From contig CALWLW010000022.1 of NCBI GenBank assembly GCA_944381625.1, positions 1-62,037 of the forward strand: DNA of 62,037 nucleotides. The letters are read 5' to 3'. The notes under the pieces were generated by a model. It saw only the letters and a program-made list of their open reading frames with translations, was not told where the DNA came from and searched no databases. Below are positions 38,801 through 44,946 of the stretch, one piece after another (position 1 is the first letter of the stretch; each line of letters starts with the position of its first letter). The stretch comes from an uncultured Lachnoclostridium sp. Its GTDB lineage: Bacteria; Bacillota; Clostridia; Lachnospirales; Lachnospiraceae. Both the position numbers and the translations under genes were made by a program.

Positions 38801-40703
38801 CCCCGGTGTCCCCGCCAGGTCCGGGACCTTCTCCGCCTTCATAGACATACGTCTCCGGCGTCCCGGTCGTGCCTCCATCCTGGGCGTTGGCATTATCAGA
38901 ATGATATACGTAGTAATCCCGGCTGTTCTGTGTGGCGCCGTAGTAATTGTTCCAGATTGTGGCCACCATGGGCCCGATCACCGCTTCCGACTCATTCAGC
39001 ATCCCGTAGGCACGCTCTTCCACTTCCACACGGCTGTAGGATTCTGACTCCTGAAACATCCAGAGCGCAATCTGGACGCACACATAATAATCCCCGGAAT
39101 ACCCGGCCCGGCCAATCAGGTAACCTTCTCCGCCGCTTCTCTGTTCAAATTCTCCCGGATTGGCGTTGTACAGATAACCGTTTCTGGCGCTTCTTCCCCT
39201 GGAAAGGCAGAGAGCCGGCTCTCCCCCGATTGTCAGCTTGTAGATCGTCCCATGGGACGTGCCCGAATAACCTGTGCTGGACACGGACAGGCTTGCCACC
39301 AGGTCCCCGTTTGCCGGGGTACGCAGAAGCGGATTGGCAGGCATGATTTTCTCCACTATCCGGGCCAGCTTTCCCAGCGGGTTCTCGCTCCCTCCCTGCG
39401 CGTCCTCCAACTGTAAATAAGCCTCATACAGTTCGGACGCGCCTTCCTGTCCGCAGGCTGCCGTCAGAAACGCAAATACATCTTCCAGCGTATATCCGTT
39501 TTCCTGCAATACATAGAGGTCTTCCAGAGTAAGTTTCTGAAAAAAAGTTCCTTCAAAGAATGTCTCTGACGCCGTACCCGCTTCCAGGATCCGGATGCAC
39601 TCTTCCAGTTCCTGACCGTCATAGACCGTATCTGACAGTTCCACAATCTGTCCTTTTAAAAATTCGGCAAGATTGCGTTCATAATCATATAAGCTGTCCC
39701 ACCAGTCTTCGCCGTACTGTAATAAATCCTCGAATCCGCCCGGCATATATCTTTCCTTCCAGGTCAGGATGGTGGACAGCTCCTCCCGGCTGTAGTGATA
39801 CAGATCTTCTGCTGCATACACTGCCACCGGGGAGAAAGAATCCAGGCTGAAGGATACCGTATCCCCATCCAGAATCTCAGCCTCCAGGTATTCCGGGGAA
39901 GCTCCCTTTGGAAAATGTACAGCCTTTACAGATTTCCCCTCCAAATTTACATCCGGAAGGGAGATCTGGACGGTAACCGGGCCTTCTGTCTCCACTGTCA
40001 CCTCTCTGACCCAGACCAAAGTTCCGGAGACTCTGGAAAAATCCACCTGCTCCTCCAGGGTGTCCCAGTCTTCTACTTCTCCCAGCTCTGCCCGCAGAGG
40101 ATTCCCATCTCCATCAAGGACCAGAAATCCGTCTTCTGTCTCCGGTTCCTCTCCGACCACTTCCACCGCGCCGGACTGCTCCAGTTTCCCGGACTGTTCC
40201 TGTTCCTCTGTCTGCGGGACTTCAGGCTGCTCCTCTTCCTCTGTCTGCGAGGTTTCAGGCTGCTCCTCTTCTTCTTCCTGCGAGACTTCAGGCTGACCCT
40301 GCTCTTCTGTCTGCGAGGTTTCAGGCTGCTCCTGCTCTTCTGTCTGCGAGGTTTCAGGCTGCTCCTCTTCTTCTGTCTGCGAGGTTTCAGACTGATCCTG
40401 CTCCTCTGTCTGCGGAGCATCTGACTTCCCTTGTTCCGTGGTCTGCTGAGTCCCCGGCTGTACCGGCTCCTCCGCCTGGGATGGCCCGGACGGCTCCGAT
40501 TCCTCTGTCAACAGGCCCTCTGGCGGTTCTGAAGACTCAGCCGCCTGCGGCTCCCCTTCTTCTTCCATATCTGCGGCGGCAGACTCTGTCTGCACTTCCG
40601 TCTCAGTTTCTGCGGAGGCGTACATGGCGGGGATGCTGCCCGCCAGAATCGCCGCGCTTAAGACCAGCGCCCATACGCGCCTCCATAAAAATCTCTTTTT
40701 CAT
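32829..40703 (-). CDS. giant multi-domain surface adhesin (SpaA/Cna-B, thioester-like)
   Basis: A 2624-residue secreted protein. Residues 1-31: signal peptide (MKKRF..., AxA site at 29-31). About 32-180: Glu/Gln/Ser/Pro-rich, with seven 11-residue repeats (94-170). About 480-600: a thioester-like segment with Cys499 (PALCLSRG) and Gln544 (CVQIALW). From about 650 to 2570: roughly a dozen prealbumin-like SpaA/Cna-B modules, each opening like GAVFEVYAAEDI and closing with an E-box such as YYVKELQAPEGY or YTLREISAPSGY, suggesting intramolecular isopeptide bonds. The end carries SPALTGD (2592-2598), a membrane segment and RKRK, a non-canonical sortase signal. AAGGAG lies before the ATG. No sortase gene is in the window. 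Likely host or glycan attachment, inferred. Confidence 0.9.
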   Translation of the reverse strand: MKKRFLWRRVWALVLSAAILAGSIPAMYASAETETEVQTESAAADMEEEGEPQAAESSEPPEGLLTEESEPSGPSQAEEPVQPGTQQTTEQGKSDAPQTEEQDQSETSQTEEEEQPETSQTEEQEQPETSQTEEQGQPEVSQEEEEEQPETSQTEEEEQPEVPQTEEQEQSGKLEQSGAVEVVGEEPETEDGFLVLDGDGNPLRAELGEVEDWDTLEEQVDFSRVSGTLVWVREVTVETEGPVTVQISLPDVNLEGKSVKAVHFPKGASPEYLEAEILDGDTVSFSLDSFSPVAVYAAEDLYHYSREELSTILTWKERYMPGGFEDLLQYGEDWWDSLYDYERNLAEFLKGQIVELSDTVYDGQELEECIRILEAGTASETFFEGTFFQKLTLEDLYVLQENGYTLEDVFAFLTAACGQEGASELYEAYLQLEDAQGGSENPLGKLARIVEKIMPANPLLRTPANGDLVASLSVSSTGYSGTSHGTIYKLTIGGEPALCLSRGRSARNGYLYNANPGEFEQRSGGEGYLIGRAGYSGDYYVCVQIALWMFQESESYSRVEVEERAYGMLNESEAVIGPMVATIWNNYYGATQNSRDYYVYHSDNANAQDGGTTGTPETYVYEGGEGPGPGGDTGDGEYETASVSASARDSVDVEASITVTKYDQITGETLEGASIEINGKDYTTDDSGEAEHTEKDSHTASASGGSYTYVTDWGSLTPEQQADADSQGYYHSYEAAYAASLEEAEQEVEEELEAWTDSWRADFYAEETAPPYGYCNHEENTYETTVRDGGHKYHDFQNKPWEAWVKVTKHDSVTGQTDFSLSDADFDVYEYDRDTGTYVPYRYTDRQCMLDNGDGTYQVGPLYYNPRNQGKFMILETRSPHGYTIDQKTNCFYFEITGEKQITCEQENQYNSAGTFPATPDQMHDFQAYNEPWKIRVEAWKIDEDTGSLLSGVKFDILRFNRDSNDYEVKTSYAPVTVKVAEQQDHTYLSDWIYWNYQNQGKLYLVETEARKGYFGDWKDRLTELITGHPAGWRDDDADGKNAYYFEITGSRTEEGVVDGYNSQTTQRASADSQGTIANERTKGRVRVVKYDTESESPVMQGDTTLEGAVYELRAAEDIIHADGRTGVIYQKGQLVMTGTVGKTPAVDAAGYVLNTQGQRYAVHGGEIQYRDTPGEFSFYNIELGKYTLKEVKASEGYMLDETVYDLTFTYDDETQRVVLRDERSSDDRNTLTVDERDTGHETVYTGDYVQKKAFSIVKTSDNQYQTELKPVEGAGFTVYLVSQLLGVKNGALAPANGESWSGLDIQQFYDYDFTQDCPATVYKRSLETWTEGDRRWLEPVPEGAANEYRVKEMFTDKNGALTSPELPYGTYVAVETTTPDKHVMAKPFFVIVNDDGGVVYTDESRSTVQEIFSEQKDIRFGDHANSSIYKEPQAYDGEAVEGRLPQDIRYISDNRTESWLRLVKADTAFLPPDGTVLRPEKLAEGTVLKEGSSYRIRIVSMSDRELETFMAAGWKKDTDGYIWYYEPSSRTEYGTAGHPFAPTVQRDGSGKIVDCYMTLPAKLPTGVYEITELQAPEGYVQNGWEQSLKDTGGDGLNAYEVTDTPSDPVQFILDNHSVYPDGQMGEHKYTLVDSYGNITCTVLQDNQEQKGILELVKYGEQLYGASDSGLPLSEKLDASYFRRIWREDPYKTKDYIFDYRDAPIEGAVFEVYAAEDIYTQELDKDLLGEYGVDISDYLVWEKDQKVGEITTDRTGYAYLADLYIGKYYVKETRAGEGFVLNPEIQPFEITPQDQEVSFVWTASIWENQRQKIRLEVVKQDVETGETLEGAVYGLYNEEDIYSQVKVNPDPSVPDWRHVDLSFDFVPDEEGRLLIPANTLIATAVTDADGRAVFDEDLPLGEYYVKELEAPVGYTSSEQTEHIDGVYQGQETEVQDHTGLLFRNQKTKTVITKSDIVSGRHIGGAYLEVWEILLDDQGNARKNADGSFVLAENPADAWVSAAEGEEIHYFYDMDGFFVEIPAPEDLPEGKELMIKEGHLIEGLAAGHQYILRETLAPENYVGWKASSDETREQNQIDNLITEEVRFTVEDNNIAAEYDLKDQRTVGAFSITKEGEFFTGTEVELKMTDRVKNLFLTIFQYVTGRVEQAEFEVYVKEDIFTPDGSGEYARWINAEGETMVLKAGTCIETLRTDHQGLASVENLPLGTYYLREVKAGQGNFLLNKEEKEVVLEYAGQDIPIVSPDSVQYKNERQKIEIQIQKMEAGTDLPVAGAVFGLYAAEDLPGYAVTEDRVVSVYPDALVKKDTLLEKVETDEAGAAVFEADVPGGKYYVKELQAPEGYLKTDEIWYLDASYQGEEADAVRRFRQEVYNEISDVTVSKQDLTNGEEITGASLEIVEESTGTAVDQWISEGTPHRIGGIQISGETEHVYVLRETLPAPGYVTAEEIRFLVRETDGAREVWIDQDGWVLQDGRCIVMKDDVTKVEIRKTKGDGVSMLAGASLQLLDESGTAVASWTSTEEAYTAERLPVGVYTLREISAPSGYRKGEDMRLEILDTPDLQSFVMINERKPGSFGGGGGNSETEVPSSVPEAASPALTGDAALPALWFCLACAAAAGIAFTVRKRK
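40194..40424 (-). repeat. seven tandem 33-bp repeats in the adhesin gene
   Basis: Encodes seven units of the type PETSQTEEQEQ (residues 94-170), length exactly 7 x 33 bases with variation between units. Such stalk-like repeats can change copy number by recombination or slippage. Not a CRISPR array: there are no spacers, and the reading frame is kept throughout. Confidence 0.85.
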
Positions 40704-40959
40704 AGCCTTCTCCTTCCATCTTTGTACAAAACGTCCTTAAGACAGCTTTTCAGGGCTGTCCTTTCATGGGCCACCCCCTTCCTGATGCCTGCACGGACGC
40801 AGGAAAGCTCTCGCTTTCCATGCAGGGACATCCATATACACTGCCAGACAACATAGACGGATTGTGAAAATGGGTATAAAATCCCCTTATCGCCTGTGTC
40901 ATATGCCAGATTTCATAGTAGTTTGGGAATTCATCAGCCGAACGGCTGAATCATCGAAT
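40704..40959 (-). promoter_or_regulatory. long structured 5' leader of the adhesin mRNA
   Basis: About 256 bases with no open frame between the promoter and the ATG. Hairpins in transcript order: CAGCCG-TT-CGGCTG (40935-40948 region); a GATG..CCTGCA / TGCAGG-CATC stem enclosing GGAAAGC-GA-GCTTTCC; and GACAGC-CCTGAAAA-GCTGTC near the ribosome site. I cannot match it to a named riboswitch class. Confidence 0.55.
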
Positions 40960-40965
40960 GATTTC

Positions 40966-40994
40966 ATGTTAGTACATGCCGGAACATTTGTCAA
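40966..40994 (-). promoter_or_regulatory. adhesin promoter
   Basis: Minus strand TTGACA (40989-40994), 17 bases, TAACAT (40966-40971). The inverted repeat AATCAT-CGA-ATGATT (40949-40963) covers the expected transcription start and could bind a regulator. Confidence 0.8.
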
Positions 40995-41050
40995 CCCGAA
41001 AGAAGAAAATAAATAATGGGAAAATACCTTGTGCGGTTTCCAAAGACAAA

Positions 41051-41138
41051 GGACACGGCAATACCTCCAGGGGGGCCGTGTCCTTGCAAGCCGCCATTCG
41101 TTTGTGTAGATACAAAGAAACGGCGGCTTATTTCTTTT
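41051..41138. repeat. two adjacent strong hairpins at the edge of an AT-rich patch
   Basis: GGACACGGC (41051-41059) with GCCGTGTCC (41075-41083), then AAGCCGCC (41088-41095) with GGCGGCTT (41122-41129), followed by ATTTCTTTTG on the plus strand. A terminator is possible. Base composition changes sharply to AT-rich on the right. The 108-codon plus frame across it (40976-41302) looks spurious. Confidence 0.5.
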
Positions 41139-41142
41139 GTTG

Positions 41143-41521
41143 TCATGCGGCAGTGATACAGGTTTGTTCAGTCTTGAAAAATCTTTCTGTTAAGCTTCGA
41201 ACCTCACAATTCAAATGGCAAGAATTTTTCGATCGCATCAACTGCTTTTTTTCATTCTTAAACACAGAAATCTCTTTTCCAAATCTTCCTCTTTCCCAAT
41301 GATAAAAAGAAACAACCATGCGCACTATAATACTTTTTATTTTTAATCTTCACTATATAAGCATGCTTTTTGACATTAACACCGCCTACTGCATAACCAG
41401 CATTTTGCTCTACAATGTCGATTATTTTCCCTTTGCATTTTTCGCCAGTAAAAACAACCCTATATTTTAGATATAGAACTAATAGCGATGTAATTATAAA
41501 AATACTCCCTAAAATCCACAT
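41143..41521 (-). pseudogene. small membrane-anchored protein gene, probably frameshifted
   Basis: It starts MWILGSIFII with one N-terminal membrane segment, then a beta-rich domain (KCKGKIIDIVEQNAGYAVGG). The frame ends at 41258 after SLGKRKIWKRDFCV. Removing one T from an ATTTGG run restores SLGKRKIGKEISVFKNEKK and reading to 41143. The neighbour at 41601-42047 carries the analogous DIGEKITVRYLP, which supports a recent frameshift. The general layout resembles DUF3592-like proteins; the function is unknown. Confidence 0.55.
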
Positions 41522-41600
41522 TTGATACACTCTTATAATTAAACCTTGTTCTCATTCAACTTTAATTTATCGCTTGTCATATAAACTGGAATTTTCTATA

Positions 41601-42047
41601 TCACTCGACTATATATCCGTATTCTGTATAAGGCAAATACCGTACAGTTATTTTTTCTCCTATATCGCTACCTGTTCCCCAATATATCAATGAATGTTCC
41701 TTACCTGTAATGTTTTCTCTAATATGAATTCTTCTATCACTATTTGAATTTGCACCTGCTGTACTACCTTGAATGACTTCTCCTGTAACTTCTATCAAAT
41801 TATCCGACAACAGATAGGGAATGTCTAAACAGCATGGAATCGTTATAAAAATCGCCACAATTATTAACCCTATCGCAGCCATAACATTGATTCGCTTTTC
41901 CCATTTTTGATATTTCCTTTTTTCTTCTTCATTGGTAGCTTTGTATTTAATAAAATTTTCCTTTTTCTTTCTGTGCAAAAGATACATAGTTAAAACAATG
42001 AAGAACAAAATAATCATTCCAAAAGTTCTAAACATCAATAGAGCCAT
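41601..42047 (-). CDS. small two-helix membrane protein, function unknown
   Basis: 148 residues: an N-terminal membrane segment (about 8-24), a charged linker (KYKATNEEEKRKYQKWEKRI), a second membrane segment (about 53-75), then an extracytoplasmic beta-rich domain ending GEKITVRYLPYTEYGYIVE. DUF3592-like in layout. GGAGG lies 11 bases before the ATG. Strongly AT-rich relative to the adhesin and housekeeping genes. It shares its domain type with the broken gene downstream. Confidence 0.65.
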   Translation of the reverse strand: MALLMFRTFGMIILFFIVLTMYLLHRKKKENFIKYKATNEEEKRKYQKWEKRINVMAAIGLIIVAIFITIPCCLDIPYLLSDNLIEVTGEVIQGSTAGANSNSDRRIHIRENITGKEHSLIYWGTGSDIGEKITVRYLPYTEYGYIVE

Positions 42048-42078
42048 AATAAGCTCAACCTCCTTTCAAAAAGGTAAG

Positions 42079-42459
42079 CTATTTATTAACAGCTTTGTCA
42101 GCCAACCGATTATCGCCCCAAGGTGTTTTCAGAAGAGCCACACCATCAATAATTCCTGCCCTAATGATTTCAATGGGCTGTTCTAATTGAAAAATATTTT
42201 TACCCTCTATATTGATACTAGATTGAAATTCTTCAAAATTTTTAAATACCTTTTCTTGAAATACAAAGGATATATTTTCCTTACATTCATCAGCATTAGC
42301 AGGCAAAACGCAAGAACCCATTGTATATTGCTTACCATTATATATAAATTCAATAAGGGTAAAAGCCATATCATTATCATAATCAGACTTAATAATATTC
42401 ATTACATCACTTGCCTTAATCATAAGAGTCTTCTTTTCTTTCTTCTTAAAACCAAACAT
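42079..42459 (-). CDS. small soluble protein, function unknown
   Basis: 126 residues starting MFGFKKKEKKTLMIKASDVM; GGAGG lies 8 bases before this ATG, and the earlier start in the same frame lacks one. No membrane segment. It leads a three-gene AT-rich minus-strand set with the two membrane proteins. I recognise no family. The set could be a defence-, immunity- or element-borne cassette, but nothing in the sequence proves that. Confidence 0.6.
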   Translation of the reverse strand: MFGFKKKEKKTLMIKASDVMNIIKSDYDNDMAFTLIEFIYNGKQYTMGSCVLPANADECKENISFVFQEKVFKNFEEFQSSINIEGKNIFQLEQPIEIIRAGIIDGVALLKTPWGDNRLADKAVNK

Positions 42460-42506
42460 AAGTATCACCTCCACACTTTCCAATTTGTACGTCTTTTTAT
42501 ATCTAC

Positions 42507-42535
42507 ATTATATCATTTTCTAATTCTTGCAACAA
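42507..42535 (-). promoter_or_regulatory. promoter of the AT-rich three-gene set
   Basis: Minus strand TTGTTG (42530-42535), 17 bases, TATAAT (42507-42512). The remaining spacer up to 42731 is AT-rich, with a short hairpin GACACT/AGTGTC near its right end and no gene. Confidence 0.55.
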
Positions 42536-42731
42536 CGCTTCAAAATCTTAAGATTACTATTTTTCTGCTTTTGAAAAGCTACTTATCTGTCTATAATTTG
42601 TAAGGGGTGCTATTAGCATTGCCTGCGCAACAAGCCCTTGACAAATCATAAGCCGATAAGTTTAGAGCAATCAAGCAGAAATAAAATCGTTTGTTGTTAC
42701 ACAACATAGAAAAAGACACTCTTTTCAAGTG

Positions 42732-43369
42732 TCATTCTTCTATAAGTCCGTATTTCCTTGTATAAGTCGTTACATTAGGCTCTTTCGTTTGTCGTAATTT
42801 CGTTGTAAATTTCTTTATTTTTCTTTTGCTGTTTTGCTGATAGATACTGTATCTATACGTATTTTTTAATTTTATATCCTTTTTATAAATAATATAAGAA
42901 GTGTTAATACACAAATCATAGTTCTTTTTATCTCCCCATACTTGATCAGAATAAAACTGATAATACTTAGAACGAACTTTGTCTACAGATCGAATTTTTC
43001 TTTGTAGCTCCTGATCGCTGAGCATATCTTTTTCCTGTCCTTTTTTACGACACCTCTCCATTTTGGATGTCATGTCTGCATAAATAAACAGGCGAAACGG
43101 CGACAATTCTCGAAGTACATAATCAGCACAACGACCAACAATCACACAATCGGATTTCTGCGCCATCTCCCGAATAACTTTGCTTTGTTCTATATATACC
43201 GTTTGTGCCTGATCTGTAATTGCACCAGCTGGGAGCGTAAATGTCCGCCCTATTGTAATTGGAAGAAGTGGGATCGGCTGTTGTTCCTCTACACTTCTCA
43301 CATATTCTTCTGTCATATTTGTCCGTTTTGCAATTTCTTTTACAATTTCCTGTTTTTTACCAGCAAAAT
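42732..43369 (-). pseudogene. 5'-truncated cytidylate kinase-like gene
   Basis: The frame reads QEIVKEIAKRTNM, then QQPIPLLPITIGRTF and CVIVGRCADYVLRE, typical of cytidylate kinase-like (AAK6) proteins, and DLCINTS near the C-terminal end of that fold. The N-terminal P-loop that must precede it is missing; upstream sequence is the end of the MATE gene in another frame. The last 45 or so residues are basic and unlike the family, so the 3' end may be chimeric as well. Internal ATG at 43316 could allow a partial product. Confidence 0.65.
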
Positions 43370-44647
43370 AAAAGCGGCACAGGCTGTCACAGCCTCACTA
43401 AGGGAATGGCAAACCCAAATAATGTTCCCGCCAAAAATATGTGGCAAAATTAATACAAAAAGCGGCAGGCAAATCACACTCCGGCTCAGGGAAATAGTCA
43501 GGGCTTTTGCTGTGCAACTCGTTGACTGCCAGTACGAAATCATCAGGATATTATATCCAGCGAGGAAAAAAGCGCAGAAATACCACATACTTTTATCTAC
43601 GGTAAAGGCAATCAATTCTGTATCTCCCGGATTAAAGATTGAAAAGAAATACCTGGAGAACAGGACGATGAAAAGGTAGCACACAATTCCCACGGTCAAA
43701 AACACTTTTGTCGCAAATCGGCGCATATCATTACAACGAGCCATCTCACCTGAACCAGTGAAATAGCTGAAAACAGGCTGCAGTCCCTCAGCCATTCCAA
43801 GAAATAGTGTAAGGATAATAAGCATCAGATAGCCAATCAACAAATAAGCCGCCAATCCAATTTCCCCATATCCGTGTTTTACAATGGCGATGTTATACAC
43901 AAATGTAATAATTCCAATGGTAAATTCCATGATAAACGATGGAAAACCAAGAGTAAAAATATTCCGTACAGTTGAGAGTCGGAGCTTTGGTACGGCAAAA
44001 TATAAATTTCCCTTCTTCCATAAAAAATGGGGGAGCATAATCAAAACACTAAATACCGGGCCGACAGCCGTTGCCAGAGCCGCGCCGCCAATCCCCATAT
44101 GCAAGGGGCACATAAACACATAGTCCAATACAATATTAGAAACCGAGCCAAAAGCCAAAGCGAACATTGCTAATTTAGGGCTGCCATCATTTCTTACAAG
44201 TCCACTTAACAAAAAACTAAATATAAGGAACGGGGAAAACGACACAATATATCGGATGTATTCTGTGGCCTCACCGTGTATCTGTGGTGTTGACCCCAAA
44301 AGCTCCGCTAAGGGATGGATAAATAAATTGCCAAATACGGCAATAAAAACGCTGATAATGCCTGCACATATAAGGGCTGTATCAAACACCTGCAGCGCTT
44401 TTTCTTTTTCGTCTCGGGCGAGTTGTCCGGAAATAATAATGCCTGCCCCTGACGCAACCGCCATAGAAACAGCGATTAAAATTTCAATCAATGGAACAGC
44501 CACTGCCGCTGCAGCCATTGAGTCGCGGCCCAGCACATTTCCAATAAAAACTCCATCCACGATCATGTAGACAGAATTGAATACCAGACCAATCATTTGT
44601 GGGATTGCATACTTTGCAAACAAAGTATGCGATTTGCCTTCATACAT
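43340..44647 (-). CDS. MATE-family multidrug/Na+ efflux transporter
   Basis: About 435 residues with twelve predicted membrane segments, starting MYEGKSHTLFAKYAIPQMIG. Paired MATE repeats are recognisable (YMIVDGVFIGNVLGRDSMAA and the later FPSFIMEFTIG). The ATG at 44647 has AAGGAGG upstream. Its last codons overlap the truncated kinase remnant, so the C-terminal tail may come from a recombination junction. AT-richer than the flanking genes, consistent with transfer. Confidence 0.88.
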   Translation of the reverse strand: MYEGKSHTLFAKYAIPQMIGLVFNSVYMIVDGVFIGNVLGRDSMAAAAVAVPLIEILIAVSMAVASGAGIIISGQLARDEKEKALQVFDTALICAGIISVFIAVFGNLFIHPLAELLGSTPQIHGEATEYIRYIVSFSPFLIFSFLLSGLVRNDGSPKLAMFALAFGSVSNIVLDYVFMCPLHMGIGGAALATAVGPVFSVLIMLPHFLWKKGNLYFAVPKLRLSTVRNIFTLGFPSFIMEFTIGIITFVYNIAIVKHGYGEIGLAAYLLIGYLMLIILTLFLGMAEGLQPVFSYFTGSGEMARCNDMRRFATKVFLTVGIVCYLFIVLFSRYFFSIFNPGDTELIAFTVDKSMWYFCAFFLAGYNILMISYWQSTSCTAKALTISLSRSVICLPLFVLILPHIFGGNIIWVCHSLSEAVTACAAFILLVKNRKL

Positions 44648-44660
44648 GGTAATCAACCTC

Positions 44661-44698
44661 CTTAAAAACAAAAAGAGACCTGTGTTGTGTACCACAGG
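44661..44698 (-). terminator. terminator/attenuator in the MATE leader
   Basis: Minus strand CCTGTG (44693-44698) pairs with CACAGG (44679-44684), then TCTCTTTTTGTTTTT, ending just before the AAGGAGG of the MATE gene. Attenuation of the pump or termination of an upstream transcript are both possible. Confidence 0.65.
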
Positions 44699-44751
44699 CC
44701 TATTACACAATAAAATGAAACCCCGGCGGGTTGATTTTATCTACTGCATCT

Positions 44752-44889
44752 TTAGTTGTTCATTTTGTGTTTCTTTTTGACAAACTCAATCGCTTCTTTA
44801 CCACTCATGTGGTCAATGCCCATTTCCAATAAACACAGCGGTTTCCATTCCCGTTCAATGGCATTTCTGCGATTTTCCTCCGTGTCATT
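44752..44889 (-). pseudogene. orphan C-terminal gene fragment
   Basis: An open minus frame without a plausible start, bounded upstream by TAG, encodes NDTEENRRNAIEREWKPLCL and continues to KEAIEFVKKKHKMNN. It has protein-like composition but only about 45 codons. Probably the tail of a gene lost when the MATE segment was joined here. Family not recognised. Confidence 0.4.
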
Positions 44890-44946
44890 GGGCGCATACT
44901 ACAGTATATGCACCCTTTTCCCCAAAGTCAAGTGTTAAGTACTTTT

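Noticed and set aside
40194..40424. CRISPR-like 33-base repeats
   Set aside because: Repeats are contiguous with no spacers and encode PETSQTEEQEQ-type units in frame.
40704..40959. Adhesin leader as a c-di-GMP riboswitch
   Set aside because: The conserved c-di-GMP-I/II sequence cores are not visible, so no class is assigned.
40976..41302. 108-codon plus-strand frame next to the adhesin promoter
   Set aside because: Runs through two hairpins and the opposite-strand frameshifted gene; no ribosome site.
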